This document shows positions 54,150 to 64,000 of a stretch of DNA of 64,000 bases, one piece after another. The notes below the pieces were generated by a model. The model saw only the letters and a list, made by a program, of their open reading frames with translations. It was not told where the DNA came from and searched no databases. Positions within the stretch are counted from its first letter, which is position 1, and every line of letters starts with the position of its first letter. The stretch is from assembly GCA_030762935.1 (NCBI GenBank), contig CM060883.1:92853501-92917500 (forward strand), given 5' to 3'. Position numbers and translations under genes: made by a program. The DNA is from Hymenopus coronatus (Eukaryota > Arthropoda > Insecta > Mantodea > Hymenopodidae).

Positions 54150-54584
54150 TCTTCCATGTAGCCGCGGCCACCCTAGCCACACCTCCCAGCAAAAGTCTAT
54201 TCACCTCTATAATTGTGAAAGTCTTGTTATGTTCCCCCACGTACAAACAAACACCAAAACACTATCAACAAATATAAATAACAACGAAAAATACGTATAT
54301 TGTTCGGAACCGCTCAACGCACGTGTTCGCAAACTGAGCACGTGGTTGAAATATTGCAACGGTGCATTTCCGTTTTCTGAACGACCGACCGTAATGCTTC
54401 TTTGTGATTGGTTCAGAAAGTGAAACGGGTAACGCTTTTCATCCGTTTTCTGTTGATGTACCAACTTAACTCCTGTCAAGTGCAAGGTGTATGTATCATG
54501 ACAAATCACACACTGTACGCTACTCTGGCTTACTAACAAGAGGAGAACAGAGACAGTGCACTAAGAATATTAGAGCGTGCTAAG
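54150..54584 (+). promoter_or_regulatory. upstream region of the THAP gene
   Basis: About 430 bp without repeats. An inverted CCAAT motif (GATTGG, 54,406-54,411) and several CACGTG-like/CGTG elements near 54,320-54,345 are present. No TATA box is convincing. Promoter function is inferred only from position. Confidence 0.25.
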
Positions 54585-55140
54585 ATGTCAAGTATAGAAC
54601 CCCCTGAAAATGCTAACACTACAAGAAGGGGGGAAGGGAACAATAACTGCTGTGTTGTAGCATGCAATAATACCTACAAGAATACTTCGCCAGCTGTTGC
54701 CTTTTATTCTTTTCCCACGCGGAAAACTGAAGCGCAAAGAAGAAATCTATGGATTCAAGCTGTACATCGCAAGAAGTAAGTACACTAATTTTATAGTGTA
54801 CCTCAAAGCAGTAACATACGCTTAAAAATTAAGTGCAGTATGGATAATGTTGTTTAGAAATTAATGTTAACCTTTATTAAGTTAATAAATAGAAACTCTA
54901 AATACTGTGAGTATTAGATTAAACGACACATTATGCGAATAGTCGTCAATTATTATTATTATTATTATTTACTTTTATTATTTATATTTATGTACGTATT
55001 TTTGTGTACGTATTACTATTAATACTTTATATTGCATTTTCAGTCTTGAGGGGTCATCGTGAGAACCAAAGCCCACAAAAACAATTTGCAGCATTCTCTT
55101 CATCGGAAATAAAAGGTTCAGAACATCCCCACAGTTCCGC
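54585..55140 (+). pseudogene. THAP zinc-finger gene, exons 1-2, inactivated
   Basis: Exon 1 (54,585-54,775) starts MSSIEPPENANTTRRGEG and contains the first half of a THAP finger: CCVVACNNTYKN, VAFYSFPTRK and RRNLWIQAVHRK. It ends at an excellent donor, AAGAA/GTAAGTAC. A 268-bp intron ends in TTTTCAG at 55,043. Exon 2, in phase, continues the domain (EPKPTKTICSILFIGNK), preserving the third Cys. The codon where THAP domains usually have Trp (55,060-55,062) is TGA, and the His ligand of C-x2-H reads Leu (CTC, 55,096). A further frame slip brings SEHPHSSA. An R copy begins at about 55,130. Exon 1 is undamaged, so the alternative that exon 2 is not used cannot be excluded. Confidence 0.65.
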
Positions 55141-55580
55141 ATGAGAAAAGAATATCTATTTTAAATCTGAAGCCAATAATAAGGAATATTTCCAAAACGA
55201 TCAACTCCTCGAGAGAAAAAAATGTATATGACATTAATTGTGTGTTTTAATTAGATCTACGTTTTTTGAGGTACGTCTTTGTCTATCTCTTACGGTTTAA
55301 CAACTATGGAAAATTCGGCAAATTTCATCCAGAATAAAGAGATCTTCAGAGACTATTCCCAGGAAATTCAAGATGTACATTTTATTTGTCATGTAATTAT
55401 CTTAAAAATAAGAGAATTCAATCAAAATTGTTAGACCCATTTTTGAGAAAATCAAAATTTTCGAATTTTTTTTACATGTAACGAGTAGTTGGAATGGGGG
55501 AACTTTCTTGGAAATCTTCGTGTAGCATCCTGAACTTAATTATCAAGTTTGGTTTTTGAGATATGCTGCCTACAGACACA

Positions 55581-55625
<45 letters not shown>

Positions 55626-55797
55626 CACTCAGACAGATACACACGGACATTTTTCTAGAAATGCCTTTGTTGGATCCAGGGGGTCCCAAAACATGAATTT
55701 CCGGTGAAATCAAGGTATCAAACTTTTGCGTGCCATACAATACCTTCTTTATACACTATGTGAATAGTACGCATATATACTAGAGAGAGAGTAAAAA
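55130..55797 (-). repeat. repeat R, copy 17
   Basis: Inverted body from the ATGAGAAAAGAATATC region through the expanded (CA)n patch (about 55,577-55,623) to the degraded head CACTATGTGAATAGTACG. It truncates the THAP exon 2 remnant. Confidence 0.85.
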
Positions 55798-55979
55798 GGG
55801 AAATTAAAACGCGTCTGAAGAGGGAAACCGCTAAAACAATGAACGCTAAATTCCAGTATCTACCCATCCATCCATGTCTGACCTCAATAATCTCCCGCAA
55901 AAAATACAGCACCTTCGTAGAAACTTCAGGTAGAACGAATACACTCAAAGGAAAATTAATAGAGCTTTCAGTAAACCAC

Positions 55980-56500
55980 TTTCCAAAAAGAACATATAAA
56001 CCAACACTAAGGAAGACAATTTGGGTTTAGCTGTAACCCCATATTGTGGCCCTGTGGCACGAAAAATATGAAGGATATTCGCCGAACTCAACGTCAAAAT
56101 TGTGTTCAATCCCCCGACAAAAATAAAACAATTTTTAGTTTAAGACGATTTGGGACTCCGTCCACCGGGTATCTATGAAGTCCTATGTGAGGGCGGCAAA
56201 GTATACATAGAACAAACAGGTAGAACACTAGAAGAGCATATTAAGGATCACCAACACTATATTATTAGACTAGGTTATCCGGAAAATTCAGAAGTAGCAC
56301 AGCACACATACGGCACACATCACAAAATCAACTTCGGCTCCACGAAAATTATATAAAAGGCTGCAAAATACTACGAAAATTTTATCAAAGAAGTGCTGTA
56401 CATAAAATCAAACAAAAACAACTTTAAGAAGGACTTCAAAATGCTCAAGCATGGACACCGGCTCTCCAATATTACTTCTTTCGTAATAAGTAAGCTGGTT
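55980..56500 (+). pseudogene. Penelope-like element fragment, GIY-YIG domain
   Basis: Frame 56,150-56,356: PPGIYEVLCEGGKVYIEQTG then RTLEEHIKDHQHYI, the GIY ... YIG core (IEQTGR for IGQTGR), with SEVAQHTYGTHHKINF. After one in-frame TAA come EVLYIKSNKNNFKKDF and MLKHGH (the EAxEIxKxxNNFN block). Upstream pieces KIVFNPPTKIKQFL near 56,095 fit the linker before GIY-YIG in Penelope-like proteins. RT is not recognisable. Confidence 0.75.
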
Positions 56501-57050
56501 ACTAACTTCATTTGATTTTTTTTTTCTTTCCTCAAAAGTCCTCTCAAATTAACTCTGGTGGTCTCCTAGTCCTTCACTTCAGTGTGTCATATGCGGTCCC
56601 ATTTGCCGATGCCCCAACCAATGTGTAGGTAAGCTACACCAAGGACTTTAATGCCTAACATCAGCGTCGGTATTCGGGTCTCGGGCGGATCCTAGAGACA
56701 ATGCTACAATTCGCAGGTTTATATGCTCTCCCAGGTCAGAGTACTAGGCCCTGACAACTCACCACCATCTGTAAGGTCAAAGAGTACCATGCGTCATCGA
56801 ATTTGCGATCATCAAACATTACCCTTACCCTCTCACGCACATTTCCCTCACAGGCACTTCATACCGACTACAATTCTGTGTTGGTACGAGTCAACACTAG
56901 GTTAAGCCAGCCACGATTTCGCAGATCTCTTCAGAGAAATCGATTGGGAATGCGTAAAAATTGCTTAAACAAAAACACAGGATCGCTGATATACCTACCT
57001 GGAAACAGAGATCAAATCCTTCAAAATCTCAGTGGACTCAGTACTCCTTC
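56501..57050. other. unannotated sequence
   Basis: No clear motif between the Penelope-like fragment and the hexamer array. Confidence 0.35.
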
Positions 57051-60000
57051 AAAAACTCAGTAGGACTAGCAATAGCTGTAGCAGCACCAGCACCTACAGT
57101 AGCAGTAGCACTAGGAGTAGCAGTAGGAGTAGCAGTAGCTGTAGCAGCACCAGCACCTACAGTAGCAGGAGCACTAGGAGTAACAGTAGGAGTAGCAGTA
57201 AGAGTAGAAGTAGCAGTATCAGTAGGAGTAGCAGTAGCAGTATCAGTAGGAGTAGCAGTAGCAGTAGGAGTAGGAGTACCAGTAGCAGTATCAGTAGGAG
57301 TACCAGTAGCAGTAGGAGTAGCAGTATCAGTAGGAGTAGCAGTAGCAGTATCAGTAGGAGTAGCAGTAGCAGTAGGAGTAGGAGTACCAGTAGCAGTATC
57401 AGTAGGAGTACCAGTAGCAGTAGGAGTAGCAGTATCAGTAGGAGTAGCAGTAGCAGTATCAGTAGGAGTACCAGTAGCAGTAGGAGTAGGAGTACCAGTA
57501 GCAGTATCAGTAGGAGTACCAGTAGCAGTAGGAGTAGCAGTATCAGTAGGAGTAGCAGTAGCAGTAGGAGTAGGAGTACCAGTAGCAGTATCAGTAGGAG
57601 TACCAGTAGCAGTAGGAGTAGCAGTATCAGTAGGAGTAGCAGTAGCAGTATCAGTAGGAGTACCAGTAGCAGTAGGAGTAGGAGTACCAGTAGCAGTATC
57701 AGTAGGAGTACCAGTAGCAGTAGGAGTAGCAGTATCAGTAGGAGTAGCAGTAGCAGTATCAGTAGGAGTAGCAGTAGCAGTAGGAGTAGCAGTATCAGTA
57801 GGAGTAGCAGTAGCAGTAGGAGTAGCAGTAGGAGTAGGAGTACCAGTAGCAGTATCAGTAGGAGTACCAGTAGCAGTATCAGTAGCAGTAGCAGTAGGAG
57901 TAGGAGTACCAGTAGCAGTATCAGTAGGAGTACCAGTAGCAGTAGGAGTAGCAGTATCAGTAGGAGTAGCAGTAGCAGTATCAGTAGCAGTAGCAGTAGC
58001 AGTAGGAGTAGCAGTATCAGTAGGAGTAGCAGTAGCAGTAGGAGTAGCAGTAGGAGTAGGAGTACCAGTAGCAGTATCAGTAGGAGTAGCAGTAGCAGTA
58101 GGAGTAGCAGTAGGAGTAGGAGTACCAGTAGCAGTATCAGTAGGAGTACCAGTAGCAGTAGGAGTAGCAGTATCAGTAGGAGTAGCAGTAGCAGTATCAG
58201 TAGGAGTAGCAGTAGCAGCAGGAGTAGGAGTACCAGTAGCAGTATCAGTAGGAGTAGGAGTAGGAGTAGGAGTACCAGTAGCAGTAGGAGTAGGAGTACC
58301 AGTAGGAGTACCAGTAGCAGTATCAGTAGGAGTACCAGTAGCAGTAGGAGTAGCAGAATCAGTAGGAGTAGCAGTAGCAGTATCAGTAGGAGTAGCAGTA
58401 GCAGTAGGAGTAGCAGTATCAGTAGGAGTAGCAGCAGGAGTAGCAGTATCAAGAGGAGTACTTATAGGAGTAGCAGTAGCAGTATCAGTAGGAGTAGCAG
58501 CAGGAGTAGCAGTATTAAGAGGAGTACTTATAGGAGTAGCAGTAGCAGTATCAGTAGGAGTAGCAGCAGGAGTAGCAGTATTAAGAGGAGTACTTATAGG
58601 AGTAGCAGTAGCAGTATCAGTAGCAGTAGCAGTATCAGTAGGAGTAGCAGCAGGAGTAGCAGTATTAAGAGGAGTACTTATAGGAGTAGCAGTAGCAGTA
58701 TCAGTAGGAGTAGCAGTATCAAGAGGAGTAGCAGCAGGAGTAGCAGTATCAAGAGGAGTACTTATAGGAGTAGCAGTAGCAGTATCAGTAGGAGTAGCAG
58801 TATCAGTAGGAGTAGCAGTATCAGTAGGAATAGCAGTATCAAGAGGAGTACTTATAGGAGTAGGAGTATCAGTAGGAGTAGCAGTAGGAGTAGCAGTATC
58901 AGTAGGAGTAGCAGTATCAGTAGGAATAGCAGTATCAAGAGGAGTACTTATAGGAGTAGGAGTATCAGTACGAGTAGCAGTAGGAGTAGCAGTATCAGTA
59001 GGAGTAGCAGTATCAGTAGGAATAGCAGTATCAAGAGGAGTACTTATAGGAGTAGGAGTATCAGTAGGAGTAGCAGTAGGAGTAGCAGTATCAGTAGGAG
59101 TAGCAGTATCAGTAGGAATAGCAGTATCAAGAGGAGTACTTATAGGAGTAGCAGTAGCAGTATCAGTAGGAATAGCAGTATCAGTAGAAGTAGCAGCAGG
59201 AGTAGTAGTATCAAGAGGAGTACTTATAGGAGTAGCAGTAGCAGTATCAGTAGGAGTAGCAGTATCAGTAGGAGTAGCAGCAGGAGTAGCAGTATCAAGA
59301 GGAGTACTTATAGGAGTAGCAGTAGCAGTATCAGTAGGAATAGCAGTATCAGTAGAAGTAGCAGTATCAGCAGGAGTAGCAGTATCAGTAGCAGTAGCAG
59401 TATCAGTAGGAGTAGCAGTATCAGTAGAAGTAGCAGTAGCAGTAGGAGTAGCAGTATCAGTAGGAGTAGCAGTATCAGTAGCAGTAGCAGTATCAGTAGA
59501 AGTAGCAGCAGGAGTAGTAGTATCAAGAGGAGTACTTATAGGAGTAGCAGTAGCAGTATCAGTAGGAGTAGCAGTATCAGTAGGAGTAGCAGTATCAGTA
59601 GGAGTAGCAGTATCAGTAGGAGTAGCAGTATCAGTAGAAGTAGCAGCAGGAGTAGTAGTATCAAGAGGAGTACTTATAGGAGTAGCAGTAGCAGTATCAG
59701 TAGGAGTAGCAGTATCAGTAGGAGTAGCAGCAGGAGTAGCAGTATCAAGAGGAGTACTTATAGGAGTAGCAATAGCAGTATCAGTAGGAGTAGCAGTATC
59801 AGTAGGAGTAGCAGTATCAGTAGGAGTAGCAGCAGGAGTAGCAGTATCAAGAGGAGTACTTATAGGAGTAGCAATAGCAGTATCAGTAGGAGTAGCAGTA
59901 TCAGTAGGAGTAGCAGCAGGAGTATCAGTATCAAGAGGAGTACTTATAGGAGTAGCAATAGCAGTATCAGTAGGAGTAGCAGTATTAGTAGGAGTAGCAG

Positions 60001-61766
60001 TATCAGTAGGAGTAGCAGTAGGAGTAGCAGTATCAAGAGGAATACTTATAGGAGTAGCAATAGCAGTATCAGTAGGAGTAGCAGTATCAGTAGGAGTAGC
60101 AGTATCAAGAGGAGTACTTATAGGAGTAGCAATAGCAGTATCAGTAGGAGTAGCAGTATCAGTAGGAGTAGCAGTATCAGTAGGAGTAGCAGTATCAGTA
60201 GGAGTAGCAGTAGGAGTAGCAGTATCAAGAGGAGTACTTATAGGAGTAGCAGTAGCAGTATCAGTAGGAGTAGCAGTATCAGTAGGAGTAGCAGTATCAG
60301 TAGGAGTACTTATAGGAGTAGCAATAGCAGTATCAGTAGGAGTAGCAGCAGGAGTAGCAGTATCAAGAGGAGTACTTATAGGAGTAGCAGTAGCAGTATC
60401 AGTAGGAGTAGCAGTATCAGTAGGAGTAGCAGCAGGAGTTGCAGTATCAAGAGGAGTACTTATAGGAGTAGCAATAGCAGTATCAGTAGGAGTAGCAGTA
60501 TCATGAGGAGTACTTATAAGAGTAGCAGTAGCAGTTTCAGTAGGAATAGCAGTATGAGTAGGACTAGCAGCAGGAGTAGCAGTATCAGTAGGAGTAGCAG
60601 CAGGAGTAGCAGTATCAAGAGGAGTACTTATAGGAGTAGCAGTAGCAGTATCAGTAGGAATAGCAGTATCAGTAGGAGTAGCAGTAGGAGTAGCAGTATC
60701 AAGAGGAGTACTTATAGGAGTAGCAGTAGCAGTATCAGTAGGAATAGCAGTATCAGTAGGAGTAGCAGCAGGAGTAGCAGTATCAAGAGGAGTACTTATA
60801 GGAGTAGCAGTAGCAGTATCAGTAGGAGTAGCAGCAGGAGTAGCAGTATCAAGAGGAGTACTTATAGGAGTAGCAGTATCAGTAGGAATAGCAGTATCAG
60901 TAGGAGTAGCAGCAGGAGTAGCAGTATCAAGAGGAGTACTTATAGGAGTAGCAGTAGCAGTATCAGTAGGAATAGCAGTATCAGTAGGAGTAGCAGCAGG
61001 AGTAGCAGTATCAGTAAGAGTAGCAGCAGGAGTAGCAGTATCAAGAGGAGTACTTATAGGAGTACCAGTAGCAGTATCAGTAGGAATAGCAGTATCAGTA
61101 GAAGTAGCAGTATCAGCAGGAGTAGCAGTATCAGTAGAAGTAGCAGTATCAGCAGGAGTAGCAGTATCAGTAGGAGTAGCAGTATCAAGAGGAGTACTTA
61201 TAGGAGTAGCAGTAGCAGTATCAATAGGAGTAGCAGCAGGAGTAGCAGTATCAAGAGGAGTACTTATAGGAGTAGCAGTATCAGTAGGAATAGCAGTATC
61301 AGTAGGAGTAGCAGCAGGAGTAGCAGTATCAAGAGGAGTACTTATAGGAGTAGCAGTAGCAGTATCAGTAGGAATAGCAGTATCAGTAGGAGTAGCAGCA
61401 GGAGTAGCAGTATCAGGAGGAGTACTTATAGGAGTAGCAGTAGCAGTATCAGTAGGAGTAGCAGTATCAGTAGGAGTAGCAGCAGGAGTAGCAGTATCAA
61501 GAGGAGTACTTATAGGAGTAGCAGTAGCAGTATCAGTAGGAGTAGCAGCAGGAGTAGCAATATCAAGAGGACTAGTTATAGGAGTAGCAGTAGGAATAGA
61601 AGTAGCAGTTTCAGTAGGAGTAGCAGCAGGAGTAGCAGTATCAAGAGGAGTACTTATAGGAGTAGCAGTAGCAGTATCAGTAGGAGTAGCAGCAGGAGTA
61701 GCAATGTCAAGAGGACTAGTTATAGGAGTAGCAGTAGGAATAGAAGTAGCAGTATCAGTAGGAGCC
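57051..61766. repeat. 4.7-kb mosaic array of AGT-based hexamers
   Basis: Almost entirely built from AGTAGC, AGTAGG, AGTATC and AGTACC hexamers in strict 6-bp register. Two domains differ: 57,180-58,440 is rich in AGTACC; 58,440-61,766 carries higher-order units with TATCAAGAGGAGTACTTATA recurring at 66-bp or other multiple-of-6 spacings (58,447, 58,513, 58,579, 58,663). A 72-bp-scale duplication (AGCTGTAGCAGCACCAGCAC) marks the start. The period leaves two plus frames (Ser/Arg-rich 1,583 codons; Val/Ala/Gly-rich 1,181 codons) and the minus frames open automatically. The right end meets the poly-T of an inserted LINE. Confidence 0.96.
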
Positions 61767-62268
61767 TTTTTTTTTTTTTTTGAAGGAGGGGAAAATCCTC
61801 ATGGACGCCAGGGAAGGTGGCCCTGGTGTGTCGGACTCTTACCGGCTAAAAACCACCTCCGTCTCCTGCAGCGCTGCGGAACCGCCTCTCAGCATTTCTG
61901 CACAGTGCAGCATTCAAGTTTATCCTTCATCTTTTTCCTTAGTTTGTAGGATGTTCTTAATCATTCCTGTAATGAATGAGGTACCATATTTCTTTCTTGT
62001 GTATCATATTTTGTATTATATTATCTGGTGATAATTCCATTTCAATAATGTTTAAGGTTTTTGTTCTTATGGCGTTCCATCTTTTACATAATAAAATAGT
62101 GTGTTCTGATGTATCTATTTCTTTACAATATCTGCTTTGTTCAGTCTTAATTATCATCATTTTGTATAAGTAGGTCCCAAATCGGCCATGTCCTGTTAAG
62201 AATTGCGTAAAAAAGTAGTCAACTTCTCCGTTTTTTCTGTTTAGCCTTGGTTCCATTTTTGGAATAAG
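61767..62268 (-). mobile_element. 5'-truncated R1-clade LINE inside the hexamer array
   Basis: Minus-strand element ending in poly-A (poly-T at 61,767-61,781). The RT C-terminal end is at 62,268-61,957 ([20 protein letters not shown] then [12 protein letters not shown]) with the R1-clade terminal cysteine motif [17 protein letters not shown] (C-x2-C-x7-H-x4-C) intact. The 3' UTR follows (TCCCCTCC before the A-tail). AGT-type repeats adjoin both ends. It is nearly identical to the copy at 63,066. Confidence 0.93.
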
Positions 62269-63065
62269 ACAGTCAGTAGTATCAGTAGAAGTAGCAGTAT
62301 CAGTAGGAGTAACAGTAGCAGTAGGAGTAGAAGTAGCAGTATCAATAGGAGTAGCAGTAGGAGTAGAAGTAGCAGTATCAGTAGGAGTAACAGTAGCAGT
62401 ATCAGTAGGAGTAACAGTAGCAGTAGGAGTAGAAGTAGCAGTATCAGTAGGAGTAGCAGTAGGAGTAGAAGCAGCAGTATCAATAGGAGTAGTAGTAGGA
62501 TTAGAAGTAGCAGTAGGAGTAGCAGTAGCAGCAGCAGTATCAGTAGGAGTAGCAGCAGCAGTATCAGTAGGAGTAGCAGCAGCAGTAGGAGTAACAGTAG
62601 CAGTAGGAGTAGCAGTACGAGTAGCAGTATCAGAAGCAGTAGCAGTAGCAGTATCAATAGAAGTAGCAGTATCAGTAGGACTAACAGTAGCAGTAGGAGT
62701 AAAAGTAGCAATATCAATAGGAGTAGCAGTAGGACTAACAGTAGCAGTAGGAGTAGAAGTAGCAGTATCAGTAGGAGCAGTAGTAGGATTAGAAGTAGCA
62801 GTAGGAGTAGAAGCAGCAGCATCAGTAGCAGTACGAGTAGAAATGGCAGCATCAGTAGGAGTAGCATTAGGCGTAGCAGTAGGAGTAGCAATAATAGTAG
62901 CAGTAGCAGTAGGAGAAGCAATAGCAGCAGCAGTAGGAGTAGCAATAGTAGTAGCAGTAGCAATAATAGCAGCAGTAGTCGTAGCAATAGTAGTAGCAGT
63001 ATCAGTAGGGGTAGCAATAGTAGTAGCAGTAGCAGTAGGAGTAGCAGTAGCAATAGTAGTAGCGA
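62269..63065. repeat. second AGT-hexamer array segment
   Basis: Same hexamer vocabulary (AGTAGC, AGTATC, AGTAGG, plus AGTAGA and AACAGT variants), more diverged than the first segment, especially after 62,860 where AATAGT triplets appear. It lies between the two LINE copies. Confidence 0.93.
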
Positions 63066-64000
63066 TTTTTTTTCCTTTTTTTTTTTTTTTTTTTTTTAAG
63101 GAGGGGAAAATCCTCATGGACGCCAGGGAAGGTGGCCCTGGTGTGTCGGAATCTTACCGGCTAAAAACCACCTCCGTCTCCTGCAGCGCTGCGGAACCGC
63201 CCCTCAGCATTTCTTCACAGTGCCTCATTCAAGTTTATCCTTCATCATTTTCCTTAGCTTGTAGGATGTTCTTAGTCATTCCTGTAATGAATGAGGTACC
63301 ATATTTCTTTCTTGTGTATCATATTTTGTATTATATTGTCTGGTGATAATTCCATTTCAATAACGTTTAAGATTTTTGTTCTTATGACGTTCCATCTTTT
63401 ATATAATAAAATAGTGTGTTCTGGTGTGTCTATTTCTTTACAATATCTGCATTGTTCAGTCTCAATTATCATCATTTTGTATAAGTAGGACCATATCGGC
63501 CATCTCCTGATAAGAATTGCGTAAAAAAGTAGTCAACTTCTCCGTGTAATCCGTTTAGCCATGGTACAATTTTTGGAATAAGGCGCTTAGTCCATTGCGC
63601 CGTTTCAAGCTCGTCATCCCATTCCTCCTGCCACTTTTTCATTGTAATTTTCCTTTTCTCTTCTTTTTGTGCTCTATTATATTCTTCTTTATTAAATGTG
63701 TCCTCGGTTGCTAATAAATGGAGCGATATTATTCCTGCAATCACGCGTATAGCCTTGGTGGATGTTGTGCGATATGGACTTGCTATTCTTATAGCGATCT
63801 TTCTTTGGACGCGTTCTATAAGTTTCCTATGTGTTGTTTTCCTCATACATTGCTTCCAAGCCGCAGCACAATAAAGTATAATGGAGTTAATAACACTTCC
63901 TAGTAATTTCCTCTTTTGTTGGTTAGGACCTCCTACGTTTGGCATCAGTCTGGCCAAAGCTGCGACCACTTTTTCCGCCTTTGCGGACACATATTTCAGA
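63066..64000 (-). mobile_element. R1-clade LINE, 3' part, running off the window
   Basis: Minus strand. The poly-A tail (poly-T 63,066-63,097) abuts the array. The 3' UTR matches the first copy. The ORF2 C-terminus is in two frames: 63,990-63,472 (MSAKAEKVVAALARLMPNVG, SIILYCAAAWKQC, RVQRKIAIRIASPYRTTST, WTKRLIPKIVPWLNGLHGE) and 63,475-63,272 ([20 protein letters not shown], with the last Cys replaced by Tyr). The AAWKQ ... RRxxxRIxxxYRTTSxxAxxVxAGxxPL pattern is diagnostic for R1-clade RT tails. A frameshift near 63,474 shows that it is defective; the 5' part lies outside. Confidence 0.93.

Noticed and set aside
57032..61783. 1,583-codon Ser/Arg-rich open frame resembling an SR-protein or fibrous protein
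   Set aside because: The AGT-hexamer array has no stop in two plus frames and in the minus frames, so long open frames arise automatically. The same DNA gives 1,181 codons of Val/Ala/Gly and 431 codons of Leu/Ile. No start context, introns or non-repetitive coding ends.

Overview
This is AT-rich eukaryotic DNA with almost no ordinary gene content. It reads as an intergenic or heterochromatic block from a large, repeat-rich invertebrate genome, most probably an arthropod and perhaps an insect with an expanded genome. The basis is the mix of element types: jockey-type and R1-clade LINEs with CCHC gag-like ORF1s, a DUF4817/mariner-like transposon, hAT families, Penelope-like elements and tRNA-derived SINEs. 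Species assignment is inference. No rRNA gene, intact tRNA gene, CRISPR array or bacterial operon is visible.

Layout. Positions 1-7.5 kb hold a trinucleotide microsatellite, degenerate THAP-like pieces, a 5'-truncated LINE (minus), a defective hAT (copy A) and an SGNH-like ORF fragment broken by a SINE. Positions 7.5-14.4 kb hold one long decayed minus-strand LINE (PHD-like and RRM-like ORF1, endonuclease, RT), split by a plus-strand LINE at about 8.5-10.4 kb and by an unclassified repeat here called R at about 12.7-13.5 kb. Positions 14.4-20.8 kb hold transposase debris and three SINEs. Positions 20,839-26,410 hold a hAT-in-hAT nest: an intact-ended 2,986-bp hAT inserted in an older CGGBP1-like hAT, each bounded by a perfect 8-bp target duplication.

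Positions 26.5-32.2 kb are dominated by R copies in both orientations plus a mariner fragment. Positions 32.2-34 kb hold a fold-back MITE and a minisatellite with a 321-bp higher-order period. Positions 35,273-36,761 are a complete but inactivated mariner-like element with 159-bp TIRs, whose pre-insertion site survives as a duplicate at about 34.8 kb. Positions 38.4-39.9 kb hold a decayed transposase with a DUF7869-like pattern.

Positions 41.0-49.6 kb are bracketed by inverted Penelope-type termini and contain a truncated Penelope-like RT plus GIY-YIG ORF, an inverted R1-type ORF1, a jockey-type LINE and an R1-type ORF1-only element with a poly-A tail. Positions 50.8-51.6 kb are a 91-bp satellite. 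Positions 52.4-53.5 kb are hAT copy B, inverted relative to copy A. Positions 54.0-55.1 kb hold the only candidate host-like gene, a THAP zinc-finger gene with a clear splice donor but a broken second exon. Positions 57.05-63.07 kb are a mosaic array of AGT-based hexamers into which R1-clade LINE 3' ends are inserted twice; the second LINE runs off the window.

Nothing here works as a pathway. The value lies in the insertion history, which can be read from target duplications, nesting and one empty site. All LINE and DNA-transposon coding regions seen carry at least one inactivating lesion.
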